Assembly (NCBI RefSeq): GCF_037975245.1
Contig: NC_092567.1
Location: 20,807,376-20,871,375, forward strand
Length of the DNA stretch: 64,000 nt
Source: Apostichopus japonicus
Taxonomy: Eukaryota; Echinodermata; Holothuroidea; Aspidochirotida; Stichopodidae
Direction of reading: 5' to 3'
Shown here: piece after piece, positions 47,401-62,965 of the stretch
Layout: each line of letters starts with the position of its first letter
Position numbering within the stretch: position 1 is the stretch's first letter
Made by a program: the position numbers and the translations under genes
The notes under the pieces: generated by a model
Database searches by the model: none
What the model saw: only the letters and a program-made list of their open reading frames with translations
What the model was told of the DNA's origin: nothing

Positions 47401-49642
47401 CCATCGTTTATGAACGGTATTAAATTTATGTGAAAATTAAAGCATAGAGTTGTGAATAAATGATAACGCTTTCATATTTGCATAAGAAATAATAAGTGGG
47501 TTATGTCAAAAGTTTCATGTTCTGTAAAAAAGACATAAAACCAATAACAACAATAATAACAATAATAAACAGTAAATTAAACTTCGCTTTTTGTTCAAAC
47601 TCATTTTTAATTGGATTCCTTATACTTATTAATCGTACACATTTTATTATTCATAAAGTAATAACAATTTCTCTACATTACAGCTTATCGAATGATTATC
47701 TTTTCTATACAAATTGATATTTTACATTACCTAACGGTTTTTATTGCTTTTCGCCGGTGATAAATTATATCTAAAAGTCATTCGGTTTTATGTTACGAGA
47801 ATCGTTTTTTTTTTTACGTCTTTTTTTTAGAGCCAAAAGATAGAAGAAAAAACAAAAATACTTTTAGATAATTGCAGATTGTGACAAGAAATATTTATGA
47901 ATCTGTGGTAAACAGATACATCCATGATATGTTATTATAAACAATGTACAACTATTCTGAAGATTTTGCTTTTAATATAAAGTATAACGTAAAGGAAATG
48001 GTTTAAAATAACAACAACAAAATTGCTTTGAACGTACAACTTTCGATCTGAGAATTGGATGATGAACTCTGTCTATCTATCTTTCTTTTTTCATTTTTTT
48101 TCTTTTTTGGAAGAGGTTTTGCACAAAACGTGGAAGGCATCATTTGCCATAAGTATGACACTTGACAAAAATTGCTGAAAGCTATCAAAATTACTCTCAT
48201 TTGGGGCTTTAACCCAACATGTTATTCACAAACACTCATGATTGTGAAGAGTAGACAATTCCATGTTTACAGTGAAGGGTGAGGAGGGGGGGGGGGTGCT
48301 TTAAAAATGAGAAATTAATAAAAAGTCTTCCTCAACATTTAAAACCGCACCATAATGTATTTATTTCTTTCATAGCGTGTCTAATGATTTTTACGAATGT
48401 TGTTCAGTGTCGTAACCAGCTTTTTATATCAGAAAGGAGCTAGGACTGATGATGGTGCATGAGGGGGGGGGGGGGTGTCATAGGTTGGTACGGGGTTTGG
48501 TCGTACTTAACAACAGTCTAGAAACCTTTCGCTATGTCCAGAACATGTAAAACCTCAAGAGATCCTGCAGAAACAGTTCTTTTTCTCCAATGTGACAATT
48601 ATACCCATATCATATACCGTATAGAATGATTGTACTTCCTGTGTTGCAATAATATGGAAACAAGCACAAAACTAATCCCTTGCACCCTCCCTTACTCCCA
48701 ACCCCCCCCCCCCCCCACCCGCAGCAGGTAATATTGCGTGAAGTATTACGGTATACGCTCTTAGTTTTGGTTAGTATACGCTTTGACATATCTGCTATAG
48801 GAATGCATTGTAGGCCTATTGGCCTATGATCTATGCGTTCATATCTCATATGTGTTGTGACTATTAAGTTTGCGCTCGTAGTACTTAGATGGCGGGCGAT
48901 GCTATACGAACGCTAGTCACTGTTTGATTCATCTTCAAAAGTAGCCACTCTCCGACATTATCAAGGAATGTTACAAAATGAAGTCCCGCGACATCAAATT
49001 AAAAGAAAAATCTACTAACAAGATTTCAAATCAAAACCTGTTTTTTTTTTAGTTTCTTGTTCTTTTATATTTCTCGTTTACCTAATATGACGTAAGACAA
49101 TTCCAATCTATTTTATACATTTCCTTATGTTTTTTTTATTTTTGTTTCATTCAAATGATCCCTTTCTGCCTGTTTATTCCTTCCTTATGTTTGTTTGTCT
49201 TTAGTGTGTAGGTAAGTATTTTCACCTGGGGAAATCAAATTTCTAATTTATGAAGGATAAGTACGAATAAAGATGTGCTAATGAGTCAGATTTCAACCAG
49301 AGAGAGTGAGAGAGAGCACATACGAGAGTTTCTTTGTGTTTGTTTTTATTGACAAACATATTCAGTGTTTACTTAGTAAGTCCATACGAACTAAAATGCT
49401 AATTACATTCACATAGAATATTTGCTTGATTTTTTTTTTTTTTAACTACGATGGAGGGAAAGTGGAAATACTATATTTCTTACTTAGGTGCTGTATGTAC
49501 ATGGTTGAATGTTGCACCAAACGGATGGTAATAACCGAAAATCAACATCTTGGGGGTTCAAGTCGGGTAGATTGTTTCTCGTAGTGTCAGACAATTTTAG
49601 CCGGCAAGTGATAGCATTGTAGAAAATTGGTTACGACTTAAT
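44449..49642. other. Non-coding stretch, no gene seen
   Basis: About 5 kb without a recognisable exon, RNA gene or structured repeat. G/C runs occur near 46793-46809, 47190-47203, 48286-48297, 48462-48476 and 48701-48716. Short open frames (for example 44542-44766 and 45408-45644) lack family features. Confidence 0.5.
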
Positions 49643-52406
<2,764 letters not shown>

Positions 52407-52500
52407 ATATGACTTTACAGATGTAGAAAATGACAGGCCCCTGACAAAACTATCCAAATCATATTATCTCCCGAAACGGAGCAACATGTTTTTCATCTTC
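52407..52500 (+). repeat. Dispersed CRE/palindrome repeat, copy 5 (diverged)
   Basis: TATGACTTTACAGATGTAGA followed by AAATGACAGGCCC and TTATCTCCCGAAACGGAGCA lines up with copy 4 phrase by phrase, but both the CRE and the palindrome are degraded. Confidence 0.55.
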
Positions 52501-55500
52501 TTTGACAAAGTCATTTAGGCCTTAGAGATATTAGATTAGATGGGTGTCTTCCATGATTTTGATAAATTCTACGCCCACAGTGCATTCTTTCAGAAATTTA
52601 CTGACGAATTCGGTTGAGGTCTAGAGAGGGCAAGGTTACAAAAAAAAGTAGGACGGCTACTATAGTAAATGTTTGTGGAGAGAGAAGTTAATGCGCCATG
52701 GCCGGCAGGCAGTGTACGACCCATCCGAGTTGCTTAAGAATTTACTTAAAGTTGTTTGAATTCATTCAGTGGGTTTATTTTTTGGGTAATGAGGAAATAA
52801 ATTTGATTACTTGAAGAATAAGAAAGGTTTTGAAAGTAAAGTATATATGTTGGAGATTTTGATTTCTTCATGAGAAAGAAAAGCTTACCACTGCCATACC
52901 CCGCCACCACCCCCCCCCCCTTCGCACCACATCCCCCGCCTGCCCTTGCGGCCCACCCTACAGCACCACCACATTCCAAAGGAAAAGAAATATTTAGAGA
53001 ACGGGTGGTACAGGTTGGTAATGTTGAAGGGGGATAAAATCAGGAAGAAGTCGTCTATTGAGATTATAAATCTTGTTGAACTGGAACAAGAGGAACGCGA
53101 AACGGGTTTAAACAGCCGCAGAGGGAAGCGAAAGGGTCAGACGATGACCAATTGGGTATGGTCAAAGGGCAAGACAGGAAAAAGGGTAAAAGAGAAGGCA
53201 GGGGGAGGGGTGGGAGTAGGGCGGGAAATATACTTATGTCGAGGTCTTTAAATGATGACTTTGTACTTGTGTTCATCTCTCTCTGAGTTTGAAATCGTTT
53301 TAACATGCAAAAGCTTACTGAACGAGATGACGTGGTGATGTCCTTTTTACCGGACGGGCTATATATAACGACATATAGCCTAAGGTGCAATAAAACAAAC
53401 AGATTTTTCGTTATTTCTGCAGAGAGCGTCAGTTTTAATTTATACCATCAACAGTATCTTGAACTCTGTGTAGATACAATGCATATGTTACATTGTATAG
53501 CATAAAGATCATATAGGCGTATATGTGCTTTATATGAATTACAATTAATCTTGAGGAAACTTCCGCCAATTGGCTCCGCTCGTTAGAACTTTGCCCGCAG
53601 ATATATGAATCAGAAACAGCCAAGTACTTTTTTTTCATTTATAATATTTTAATATTCATTAAAGCGATACAAATATTGCCAGTTTTCTCCGGCACTAAAC
53701 CATCAATTAATATACAAGAAGGATTAATTATTTTCTTTAAAATTTCACGGTGCACGTATTTAGCGCTAATGACGTCAGCACGTTCAAGGAGCCTGTACAT
53801 AATACAGTTTAGTGTGTACATTGCACATAACTATCAATTTCCTAACCGCTTCTAAGAAAAAAGGTCTTAAACAAACTTGCTGTTTCATTACCAATTCTCG
53901 GCTTAGAAAATTAAGAGAAATTGATAACAAACAATGGAAGATAAACAAAGCATGTTTCTTATCAAGGTCTTTAATGTTTATGCGGTTTTTTAATGATATT
54001 TATCGAATAAATAAACAAAGAGTAGCCACGCATGGTTGAGAAGTCATGGTCAATATCAGGCCATCGAAAGTCTCAGGAGAAGAAGATGTTTCAATAAAGA
54101 AAGAAAAACAAAATAAACTGACTTGAAATAATGACAAATTAGACTTTAAACTTTGTGAATTTCTATAAAAGTGGTTAACAAATTGTGCAGGACTGATGTA
54201 CTTTGATCCCCTGCCCTTTATACGCTATATATACGCAAAATATGAGCTAGGTAAATGGTAAACGCTATTTTCTGTGAAGTTGACCGCTCATTGTACATAG
54301 TTGCAATTTGTTTTGGATCTGAATTTTGTATCACCGTGTAATAACCATCTAATATTCACACACACACACGCACAATCATGGTATTCGGTGGATCATAGTA
54401 ACTGGGGGATGGGCGAATTATGGGGGGGGGGGGCGAGAGCAAGCGATTATGAGAGGGGGGTAAGCATAATTACATTTTTAAAACTATTTGTAAGTCAAGA
54501 AAGGAAAAGTGAAATCGTTAGAAAGATATATTTCTGTTTTACTCCAATTTGGGCAATTTTTTTGGCAATGTTACAATTCTTACCTTTTCCCCCGTGTATC
54601 GTTAATATGGGGGGGGGGGAATTGAAACTTTATCATGGAATCTCCAGGATCTTTTTTTGTTAACACAAACTCCTCTCTCGCCCCCCCCCCCCCTCTCTCT
54701 CTCTCTCTGTTCAATAAATATGACATATATATTACGAGCATGTATATATTTTTACGAGCATGGTCCGGCGTGTGCCAACGTTTTGTTGTAATCTCAAGCA
54801 GACAGAGCGCCTTTAAACATGCATGGCAGTATTATGGTTTCTTCCATGCTTGTTTGTTATAATGAAACCCACTGTAACACGAAATCTGTTGAAACATTTG
54901 CAGAGAGGAAGATCGTCCTTGAATTAGGGAAATTGCGATCCTTCCGAATAAGATTACATGTTCGATTCTGTTTAGAATGACTCCTAATGTCTGAATCAAC
55001 GACAAAGTTATTACTTAGCCTAGTTCTTATATTTTTTCGTATTTGGTTCAAACTAAAAAAGGTCGTTCCAAAAGCAAATCGGCTGTTGTAATATCGAACA
55101 GCTTTATTTTAATTGTGTGACAAGAAAGAATAAAATTGTTCAGTACTAAGTCATTGAGAAGACGTTAATTTAAACTAGAAAGTATTGTGTTCATACATAA
55201 TTTCCATAAGCCTGTATACCCCTGGGACAGATACGGGACTTTTATAAGTGGTGTGCGCCCGTATGCTTTTATTTCTGTTTCTTCTGCTATTTATAACTTG
55301 TATGCAGAACGTCTTTACCAGGCAAAGAAACAACAAATGAATGAGACTAAAGAATGCCCTAAAACATCCGTAAGCCATTTTCCATGTGAAATACGAACGG
55401 GTATCCCTTTTCCATTTTTCGAGCACTGTGTCTACTATACCCATGTGTATAGGTCTATATGGAATATATATTTGATAATAAATATATATAAATATATAAC

Positions 55501-55842
55501 TATATGAAAATATATATATACATATATATAGTTTTTTTTTTTTTTGCTAACCGCAAGATATTATAATGACAAACTACACAATTTGCGAACGGTCAACTTA
55601 TACTATCAAACGTAGTTTTTTCGGACGTTGTTCGTTATAAGTCTATCCTTGCATTATTGCATTCGATGATTAATACTATCTTTTAATCTCCTTGTTAAGT
55701 CTGTTCTGTCCACCATTACTCTTGAATCCTTTCACCATTTTTGGCAATTAACGGGTTAGTCATTAACTACTTATCATATACTGCAGGCTTTCATTATACC
55801 GAATCAACACATTGACCACCGATGGACCTCGTGATCATAGGA

Positions 55843-55849
<7 letters not shown>
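52501..55849. other. Non-coding stretch with one CRE octamer
   Basis: No gene recognised. TGACGTCA lies at 53770-53777. Several G/C runs occur (52909-52920, 54422-54433, 54609-54618, 54680-54692). Frames at 52946-53251 and 55187-55507 do not resemble any family I know. Confidence 0.45.
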
Positions 55850-55919
<70 letters not shown>

Positions 55920-55935
55920 ATATAATATATTATTT
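55850..55935. repeat. (TA)n microsatellite
   Basis: About 70 bp of perfect TA dinucleotides followed by ATAATATAATATAATA. Confidence 0.97.
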
Positions 55936-56504
55936 TTCCTTGATCTTTTTTTTTTTAATACTTGATGTTTTTAGCAGTGTTATTAAGCGGAGTCTTCATG
56001 GGATTTAGTATTTTTGGTTTCAACGATAGGGTTTTGAAATACCTTCGTTCACTCATTAGTACACACACATCGGTGATGATGAATGGAGGAGTATACCTTC
56101 ACTCCTTCCTCGGTATTTGGCAAATAGTCAGATGCTAAGATACGTAGGTCATGTACGTTGGTATGGACATTAAATTGGTCGTACTGCAGAAGAGCAGGAG
56201 TAGGTGCGACAATTAATACGCCTACCTTGTTAATCTCTGAACAAATATCAAAAGAGTAAAGGCTTTTTACATCATGACTGTGGTCATGAACAATCATTAT
56301 TTAGATAGGGTTTCGAATGAAGTTCTGGTATAGCTTCCTGTTTTTATTTTTCGGTTTATTGACAAATTCATTACACAAAATATTAATCAATGTACAACTT
56401 TGTATACACAACATTTACAAAGTGGTGTCCTAATTACCCATGGTATATGCACTGAACTTGGTTATATATTAAACTATAGAATATATTAAAGAAATAAATA
56501 GCTA
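55936..56504. other. Non-coding stretch, no gene seen
   Basis: Nothing recognised. The open frame at 56049-56297 on the minus strand has no recognisable motif. Confidence 0.5.
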
Positions 56505-56577
56505 GGAAGGGATTCGAACTAACAGTGACCATGTGATGAAAAGTCCAGCGCTCTGCCAACTGAGTTATACCCAATCC
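56505..56577 (-). pseudogene. Decayed tRNA-like sequence or SINE head
   Basis: The minus strand reads TAACTCAGTTGGCAGAGCGC (A-box and D-arm), then a CTTTTCA anticodon-type loop (Lys-like TTT), then AGTTCGAATCC (B-box). The two sides of the anticodon stem and of the T-stem no longer pair, so a functional tRNA is unlikely. It may be a tRNA pseudogene or the head of a SINE. Confidence 0.55.
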
Positions 56578-56659
56578 ATATAGTTGGTGGCGTTCCCTAT
56601 AAAAAGCAATGTCTTTGCTGAGGGCGCCAGTTAGAAGCCACAATACCTTGCATACCTTG

Positions 56660-56860
56660 TTACCAGGGATCGAACCCTAGTTTGATTTCGAATCCAACTA
56701 GACAGCGGCTATGAAAGGATTTCAAGAGAAATTCGGTTTTGTTTTCTTGTACGTAACTTTTAAAGTACATGCGTAACGGAAACTTGACTGATAAATTAAA
56801 CACAAATGGACAATTTTCTGCTAGAACGGTACTTGAACCAGTGACCTTTGACCTATGCTA
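56660..56860 (-). repeat. Two more tRNA-like B-boxes and a DR1 site
   Basis: On the minus strand AGGGTTCGATCCCTGG (about 56664-56679) and CTGGTTCAAGTACC (about 56828-56841) both resemble pol III B-boxes. AGGTCAAAGGTCA, a perfect DR1, occupies 56842-56854 next to the second. Together with the neighbouring tRNA-like sequence this suggests one or more old tRNA-derived elements, but no clear boundaries were seen. Confidence 0.35.
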
Positions 56861-58370
56861 AACCTAACTTAACTAAATCTTAGGCCGAGCACTATCCCTT
56901 TAATATAAATATATCTGAATGGTATCATATATAGGAGAGTTGTTGTTATACAATCCTATTAACTGTATAGGCTTCAATTATTAATGTGACATTTTCCAAG
57001 AACGTGTTACTGATGGTTTAAATTGTAAATGTATATAGGCCTTTGTAATCTAGAACAAATATGACAAAGTGTTAATGAAATTGATCTCAAAACGTGTCCT
57101 TGATTTACTTATTATTCCATTGTCGCAAGAGGTGAAGCCGGTTAATATTATATCTATAGAAAATAGAAGTCATAGGTAACTTAATGACACACTGGATAAC
57201 TATAGACAGATATTAATATCATATTTTTAAGTTGGCTCATCAAAATAAAGACTACATTTTATTTGGCCAAAATAAAATCGAAATGTCTACTAAAAAGGGC
57301 GAAATAATATTTTCGGTTTTCCTATAGCTCTGGGCTGTAGTCAACACATTCTGTGTTCATAGATGTTTCCATGTAAGCCTTAACCAAAGGAAAATCGTTT
57401 TATTTGGGGGGGGGGGGGTAAAGAGTGAGCAGATAGATAGATCCTGGGAATCTATGAAACATGCCGATTGGAGAAGAAATGGGACTGTATACATAATGCA
57501 AATAAACTGAATCAGTAAATTGAGATCACGAAACTTAATGCATTCATTCATCAACCCTAATGAATATCGTTATAAATTCATTGATGTGTTTATAAATATT
57601 CATAGCCTTTTCATTTTCAATTCAATAAAAGGAACAAAATATTCATTACTCCTTCGAATTTCTTTGTTAACGTCCGTTTTTGTTTTAAATTTCTTTAGCT
57701 AGTGTATAATGAGGCAGAAGATAATATGAACCGAACTTGAACCGAACAACCTTCCCTTGAGTGGAAAGGGGTTTATAGAGGGAAGGAGAGGATATAATTG
57801 AGAGTCATAAGTCTGTGAAAGGAAATACGTTACTTTGTTCATGTGGAAGCAAATGTCCCTTCAGAAATTCATTAAAATGTATAGCCTAACTGTGATAATA
57901 AGTATACATATACATCGGCCAATGCACTCATGATTTTGAACTAACCAATTAATATAAGTTTAACTTTATAGTTCTATAAGTTTATTATAGGCTACGATAG
58001 GAAGTGAAGCGATACGAAATTGAAACGGGATTTATACTTTTGTTCTTATCATTGGTTTTTGGAAAGACCAGGCTCCGTTCGCCTTTAGTTTCAAACTGAC
58101 CCATGACTTCATTTAAAACTGAATGAAGAGAAGAAGGAAAACAGAGGAGGGGTGGAGTTGTGTAGGGGCTGGGGCAAGGGCGGGATAGGCTAGAGGCCTT
58201 AATCTCACTAAATACTTTTTTAAATATATGGTACTACAAGAATCTTCTGAAATGGGAGCGTTAAGTATATTCACGTAGCAGTAGATGGTAGTTTAAAGAA
58301 AAACAGACAATCTTGACCATGTAAATTATAAATATCATAGATTTTTATAAATATAAATATCATGATTTCA
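56861..58370. other. Non-coding stretch, no gene seen
   Basis: AT-rich sequence with a G-run at 57408-57418. No exon recognised. Confidence 0.5.
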
Positions 58371-58371
58371 T

Positions 58372-58399
58372 ATATATATCATGATATCATGATATATAT
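58372..58399. repeat. Perfect 28-bp palindrome
   Basis: The arms meet at 58385/58386 and read ATATATATCATGAT outward to inward on both strands. Further ATCATGATATCAT phrases flank it at 58357-58366 and 58411-58424. Confidence 0.9.
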
Positions 58400-58435
58400 G
58401 ATATAATAAATATCATGATATCATAGATTCATACA

Positions 58436-60200
58436 AGGTTCAACTGAGCACCATCATTGGTTTATCCCCCCCCCCCCCGCCCCCTTTACCAAAAAACTCT
58501 AAGAACCCAATCTATAGCTTATATATACTTGCCTTATCTTCACAGATTCCCTTTAATGCTGTCCTGTATGTCGTTATCGGCGCTAAGCAAACAGACACTA
58601 TATATATACATAGTTAAAGGGCTAATAAACAATGACTTATTCCTAATTGTGTTTTGTTTATCCTTCGTGGTCTCCTGTCGATTTTGCCAGGATATACCGG
58701 TACTATGTAGTCGATGCATATCTCTTTAGAATTTTAAATGACGATATAATCAAATATATGCTTTTCGTGGAAGTTTGATTTTTTCGGTAAAATTTTCACT
58801 TTCAGTTTGATTAGTGCTCCATTGCATAATCGATTTTGAAGAATAATCATTTCCTTAAAATATATAAAAGAATAAGCTCCAATTTGCCGCTAAATTGCTC
58901 TGGGAATGTTAGTTTCCTAACATAAGTCATACAAAGTACATGAATCATGAAGGGAAACAGTGAGGGCGTCATCAGCTTATGACTTTTGGTTGCCTAGAAA
59001 ACGTGCAAGGCGATGTGTTAGAATTCATTGTAACGGAAAGTGTAACTCTTTTTTCTTACTTTTTGTAATGTTTAAGTCCAACTTTTTGATTTCCTTGAGC
59101 AAAACTTAACACAATATTCCAGGGCAGAAAAATATATTTGTTGCATGACTCTTACGTTTGTCCTTTGGAGAAAAAAAAGTGGTATTTTTGGCGGGCTTTA
59201 CAGACAAAAGAAGAACATAGATACGAAAATTTGACACATTAGTAACGTATAATTAAAACTCCGATAAATTGGAAAGAATTTGATTTACAGAAGTTATACC
59301 GGTCATTATGAATTTCAGCCGTTTCAAATGTTTTTGAAAAAAAAAATGTACGGGGTAAGTGCAGCGGACACAAATGTTTTCAAAAGGCGTGAAATAGCCT
59401 ACTTTTAAACTTCGAGTATATAAATTTCAGAGGTGGCAAAATAGCCGATCTTATATCATGACTATCATGAAGAAATCTTTCAACATCAGTTTTCTTTTTT
59501 GTTATTGCGGGTATATGTGTGCTGATTTACTTGATTATATGGATCGCTTATAATCTTAGTTAAGGTAACGTTTGAATTTATAAATCTGTTTAAACTTTGT
59601 TATGGTATTGCCTTGTTGGACTGCTATTTCTTGTTTCGGAACAGTATCAAATGAATTAATGATTGAAATTATCATGTAAATTTGTCATGAAAATATGAAT
59701 ACAGTGCCTTTCCATAAATTTGATAGAAAAATTCCATTTATGTTATCGACTTTATATGTAGACTATAATGGGACTATACGATGTTATTTATAGTGACTGT
59801 AACGTCATTGATATGTACGCGAGGAGGGATGCGGGGGCGTGGCCGGGTCCCAAATTGCTAGATATATCCTAAAATGTCCTCAATGCTTTAAAAAAAGTGT
59901 CAACACACCTTTGAGTATTTCTCTCGCTTTATAAAATCTTCCCAGACGGAGGTTTGCAGCAAGTAAGGAAACATTATATTTCAAATGTTGTTATAGTGAC
60001 GTAACTTGACCCATATAGCAGTACTACATATAGTGAATTATTAATCTTATGAATATGCATAATTAATTATATATTCAGTTGTAACATTCCAATCTACCCA
60101 CTGTGCACCATAAACGATAAAACGATAATTGCATGATGTCATACAGTGTACAGGAATAATTACACAGATACCAACATAAACAGACGTGTTTTGCTTTTTG
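58436..60200. other. Non-coding stretch, no gene seen
   Basis: AT-rich sequence with a C-run at 58467-58480. Nothing else recognised. Confidence 0.5.
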
Positions 60201-60273
60201 ATAGGCTATGCGCCTAACATGGGCTTCAGCCCACGGTTGTTAAGCTATAGCGTATGTTAGGCTAGGCGCCTAT
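60201..60273. repeat. Nested inverted repeat (hairpin)
   Basis: The arms ATAGGCTATGCGCCTAACAT (60201-60220) and, on the opposite strand, ATAGGCGCCTAGCCTAACAT (60254-60273) pair at most positions. The loop holds a second small hairpin GGGCT-TC-AGCCC (60221-60232). It could be a small MITE remnant or a structured RNA, and no target duplication was seen. Confidence 0.6.
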
Positions 60274-61431
60274 ACCGTTAGGCCGCTTCCGTGATAAGTA
60301 AATTGTTCCTTAAATTGCAGTCCCTTTAAGACGAAAGAACAGTTACCGCATCCCTCTTTGTCAACCATTCATGTGATAACTTAACACACTGCATTCGTTT
60401 TAGAAGACTACACTTCCAACTACAGTGAGGATGAATAATGGAAAAGGCTCTGAAATTAACCTTTTTTTTATCGCCACCCTTATAGCGATATTTCTATAAC
60501 TTTTTAGAGCAAAGTAATAAATACATGTAAGGCTATCCACCTCGGCGTCAATGCAGAATTAATTTCACATATTTTCTTTCCTGATGACCTATGAACAGCG
60601 TACTTTCTGTATCAATTTTAATACGTTTGGGGCTTTGTTTATGTACAGTGAGACGAAACGTTTGTACTATTGGACATGGAAAATCGGAGCCGCATACTAA
60701 ACATGTCTCATGGTGCCATATTTTCATCTAAAAGTAATATTTATTGTATACAAAAAGTGTCGAAATGATAATATGCCGTTTGCTTTGTTTTGTTGTGTCT
60801 GATGTGGTTTCGCTCTTGATGATTTCAACATACTGAGAATATTGAGACCGTTTTGATTAAAAAAACCCATTTCACTCCATCCTATGTAGCACTTTTATCA
60901 TGCATTATGTAGGTCTTAATTAATTCGTGCTTGTGCTCTATAAGGATAGGTACCAGCTCAATGTTTTTTCTTTTCTTTTCAAATTCAAGTTGCAAAAGAA
61001 ACTGTTTATCAAAGTATATACGAAACAAAGAATATTACATATATGAAGGACACTAGACAAACTTAATTGTTAAACAACGATACTGACTCTTTAAGACGCA
61101 TATGAATACGCGGGCGCAGATCGAGGGGTGTGTATGTGCGGTCGGGGTGGGGGTGTTGGTAGGGTAGGGTAGGTAGGCTACACTTAACCCCTTTTTCAAC
61201 CACTACAAAACATTCAAAGAGTGTGTTTCGTCTGCGGCTGCAATGTTATCAGTTACAAATTTTAAGTTTCCTTTGAAGTCTATAGGTCAGCGCAATAGCT
61301 ATTTAGTTCTCCTTTAATTTAAAGGGGATACGTGGTGTTACCCCATCCTTTCTGTGACCACACACATGTATGCTTCATTCAATGGAATGAAACCGGAATG
61401 TAGCTAACGTGTTAAATATATTGCTCACACA
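60274..61431. other. Non-coding stretch, no gene seen
   Basis: No gene or defined repeat. A short G-rich GGTAGGGTAGGGTAGG tract lies near 61157-61175. Confidence 0.5.
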
Positions 61432-61439
61432 TGCTGTAC

Positions 61440-61955
61440 CAGTGGCGTGTACGAAGGTAGGGAAGGGTAAGGTGGGGTGGTCGGTGGCCCCCATCTTCCA
61501 TCGTTAATCGCGTGAAATGGGTACAATCGTTGGGATGGGGCAAATTTTTACATTCAACCTTTGGAGACTTCACTTCCACGGATGCACACCTTCTTTTCAA
61601 CACACATAACACCAAAGAGTTCGTATTAGCACAACGTTGTATATCGAGCTAATAGTACACATAATAGTCAACATATGGCCCAGAATTCACCATTTGGATG
61701 TCTAGATTTGTTAATGTTTCTGGGGAGGGAGCAGACTCCTAACACTCACCCGGCTCCGATCTACACGGGAGTCGATTTCAACGATCCAAGGTCCACACTA
61801 CTTCCTCTGTAAAATTCTTTCATTCGCCGCTGGCCCTTTCATATAGCATTAGCTCCTATACTTTAATCCGTTAGGAAGAGAATAAAATACCTCCACCCCC
61901 CCACCCCACCCCTTAAACACAAACGCACAAATTTGATATCAAGTGCACGCCACTG
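61440..61955. mobile_element. hAT-like MITE, 516 bp, degenerate target duplication
   Basis: The left end is CAGTGGCGTGTACG (61440-61453). The right end on the opposite strand is CAGTGGCGTGCACT (61942-61955). Flanking octamers TGCTGTAC (61432-61439) and GGCCGTAC (61956-61963) agree at six of eight positions, as expected for an older insertion. The short minus-strand open frame crossing the left end is not a gene. Confidence 0.75.
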
Positions 61956-62582
61956 GGCCGTACCGTTTGTACAAATATAATATTTCACCAAAGAACTTTT
62001 AATTTTAAGCAAAACAGAAGTTCATGGTCAAATATGAAGACTGAAAATTCCAATCATAAAGCGTTGAATATAATAGAATTATCCATAATATTTGAGGTTT
62101 TATATCGAGTTAAGTAGAATGTATTTTCTTCTTCCATTTTCTTCCTTCTTAATCTCAGAAACTGAAAAGAAAAATATAATCGTTCCCACTGATATCTTTT
62201 GGGATTTTCTTGAAGACTTAATCCGTACGATCCCCGCCAAATTCTGTTTTCCCTGGAGATTAACCTTTTAATCTGATTGCTTTTTGGAAGAAGACCAAAG
62301 TCACGGCCGACCATTTTCATCAGTGGGGTCTGCGTGTGAAAATCTAATATAAATTTAGAGGGCGCTGAGCATGATTCCATTTTAGTTTTAAACAGAGCAC
62401 TCTGTGCAAATTACCATGACATGTATAATGAATTAATGTGCCCATGATAAGATCAGCCTACCTTCAATAAATAGAGAAAATCTTCCTTCGCGTAGACAGC
62501 GGATGAGCTGGGTATACGCAACCCAAGATTTGGAGACGACTTCGTCACTGTGCTAATCCAATTAAATGATGTTGAGTTGTTC
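61956..62582. other. Non-coding stretch, no gene seen
   Basis: No exon recognised. A minus-strand frame at 62054-62380 lacks family features. Confidence 0.5.
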
Positions 62583-62965
62583 CAGTTAGTTTGCGTTATT
62601 CCAATTATGACGCGTAGTTCCAATTGTGACGCGTAGTTCCAATCATAATGAGTAGTTCCAATTATGACGCGTAGTTATAATTACGACGCGTAGTTCCAAT
62701 TATGAAGCGTAGCTCCAATTATGACGCGTAGTTCCAATTATGACGGGTAGTTCCAATTATGACGCATAATTCCAATTATGATGCGTAGTTCCAATTATGA
62801 CGCGTAGTTCCAATTAAGAAGCGTAGTTCCAATTAAGAAGCGTAGCTCCAATTACGACACGTAGTTCCAATCACGCCGCATAGTTCCAATTATGACGCGT
62901 ATAGTTCCAATTATGACGCGTATAGTTCCAATTGTGATGTGTATAGTTCCAATTGTGATGTGAAA
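62583..62965 (+). repeat. 19-bp minisatellite, about 20 copies
   Basis: The unit AGTTCCAATTATGACGCGT repeats head to tail about 20 times, with variants (ACGACGCGT, GAAGCGT, GTGATGTGT). The last four copies are 21 bp long through an added TA. Most units contain CGCG and an ATTGG/CCAAT core. There are no spacers, so this is not a CRISPR-like array. Confidence 0.95.

Noticed and set aside
55175-55507. Overlapping open frames of 89 and 106 codons on opposite strands
   Set aside because: Both are unfamiliar, neither has domain motifs or flanking splice signals that I could defend, and the plus-strand one ends in a TA-rich run.
56505-56577. Functional tRNA-Lys gene
   Set aside because: The anticodon and T-arm stems do not pair and no good acceptor stem can be formed.
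62583-62965. CRISPR-like array
   Set aside because: The repeats are directly adjacent with no spacers, and the genome is eukaryotic; it is a minisatellite.
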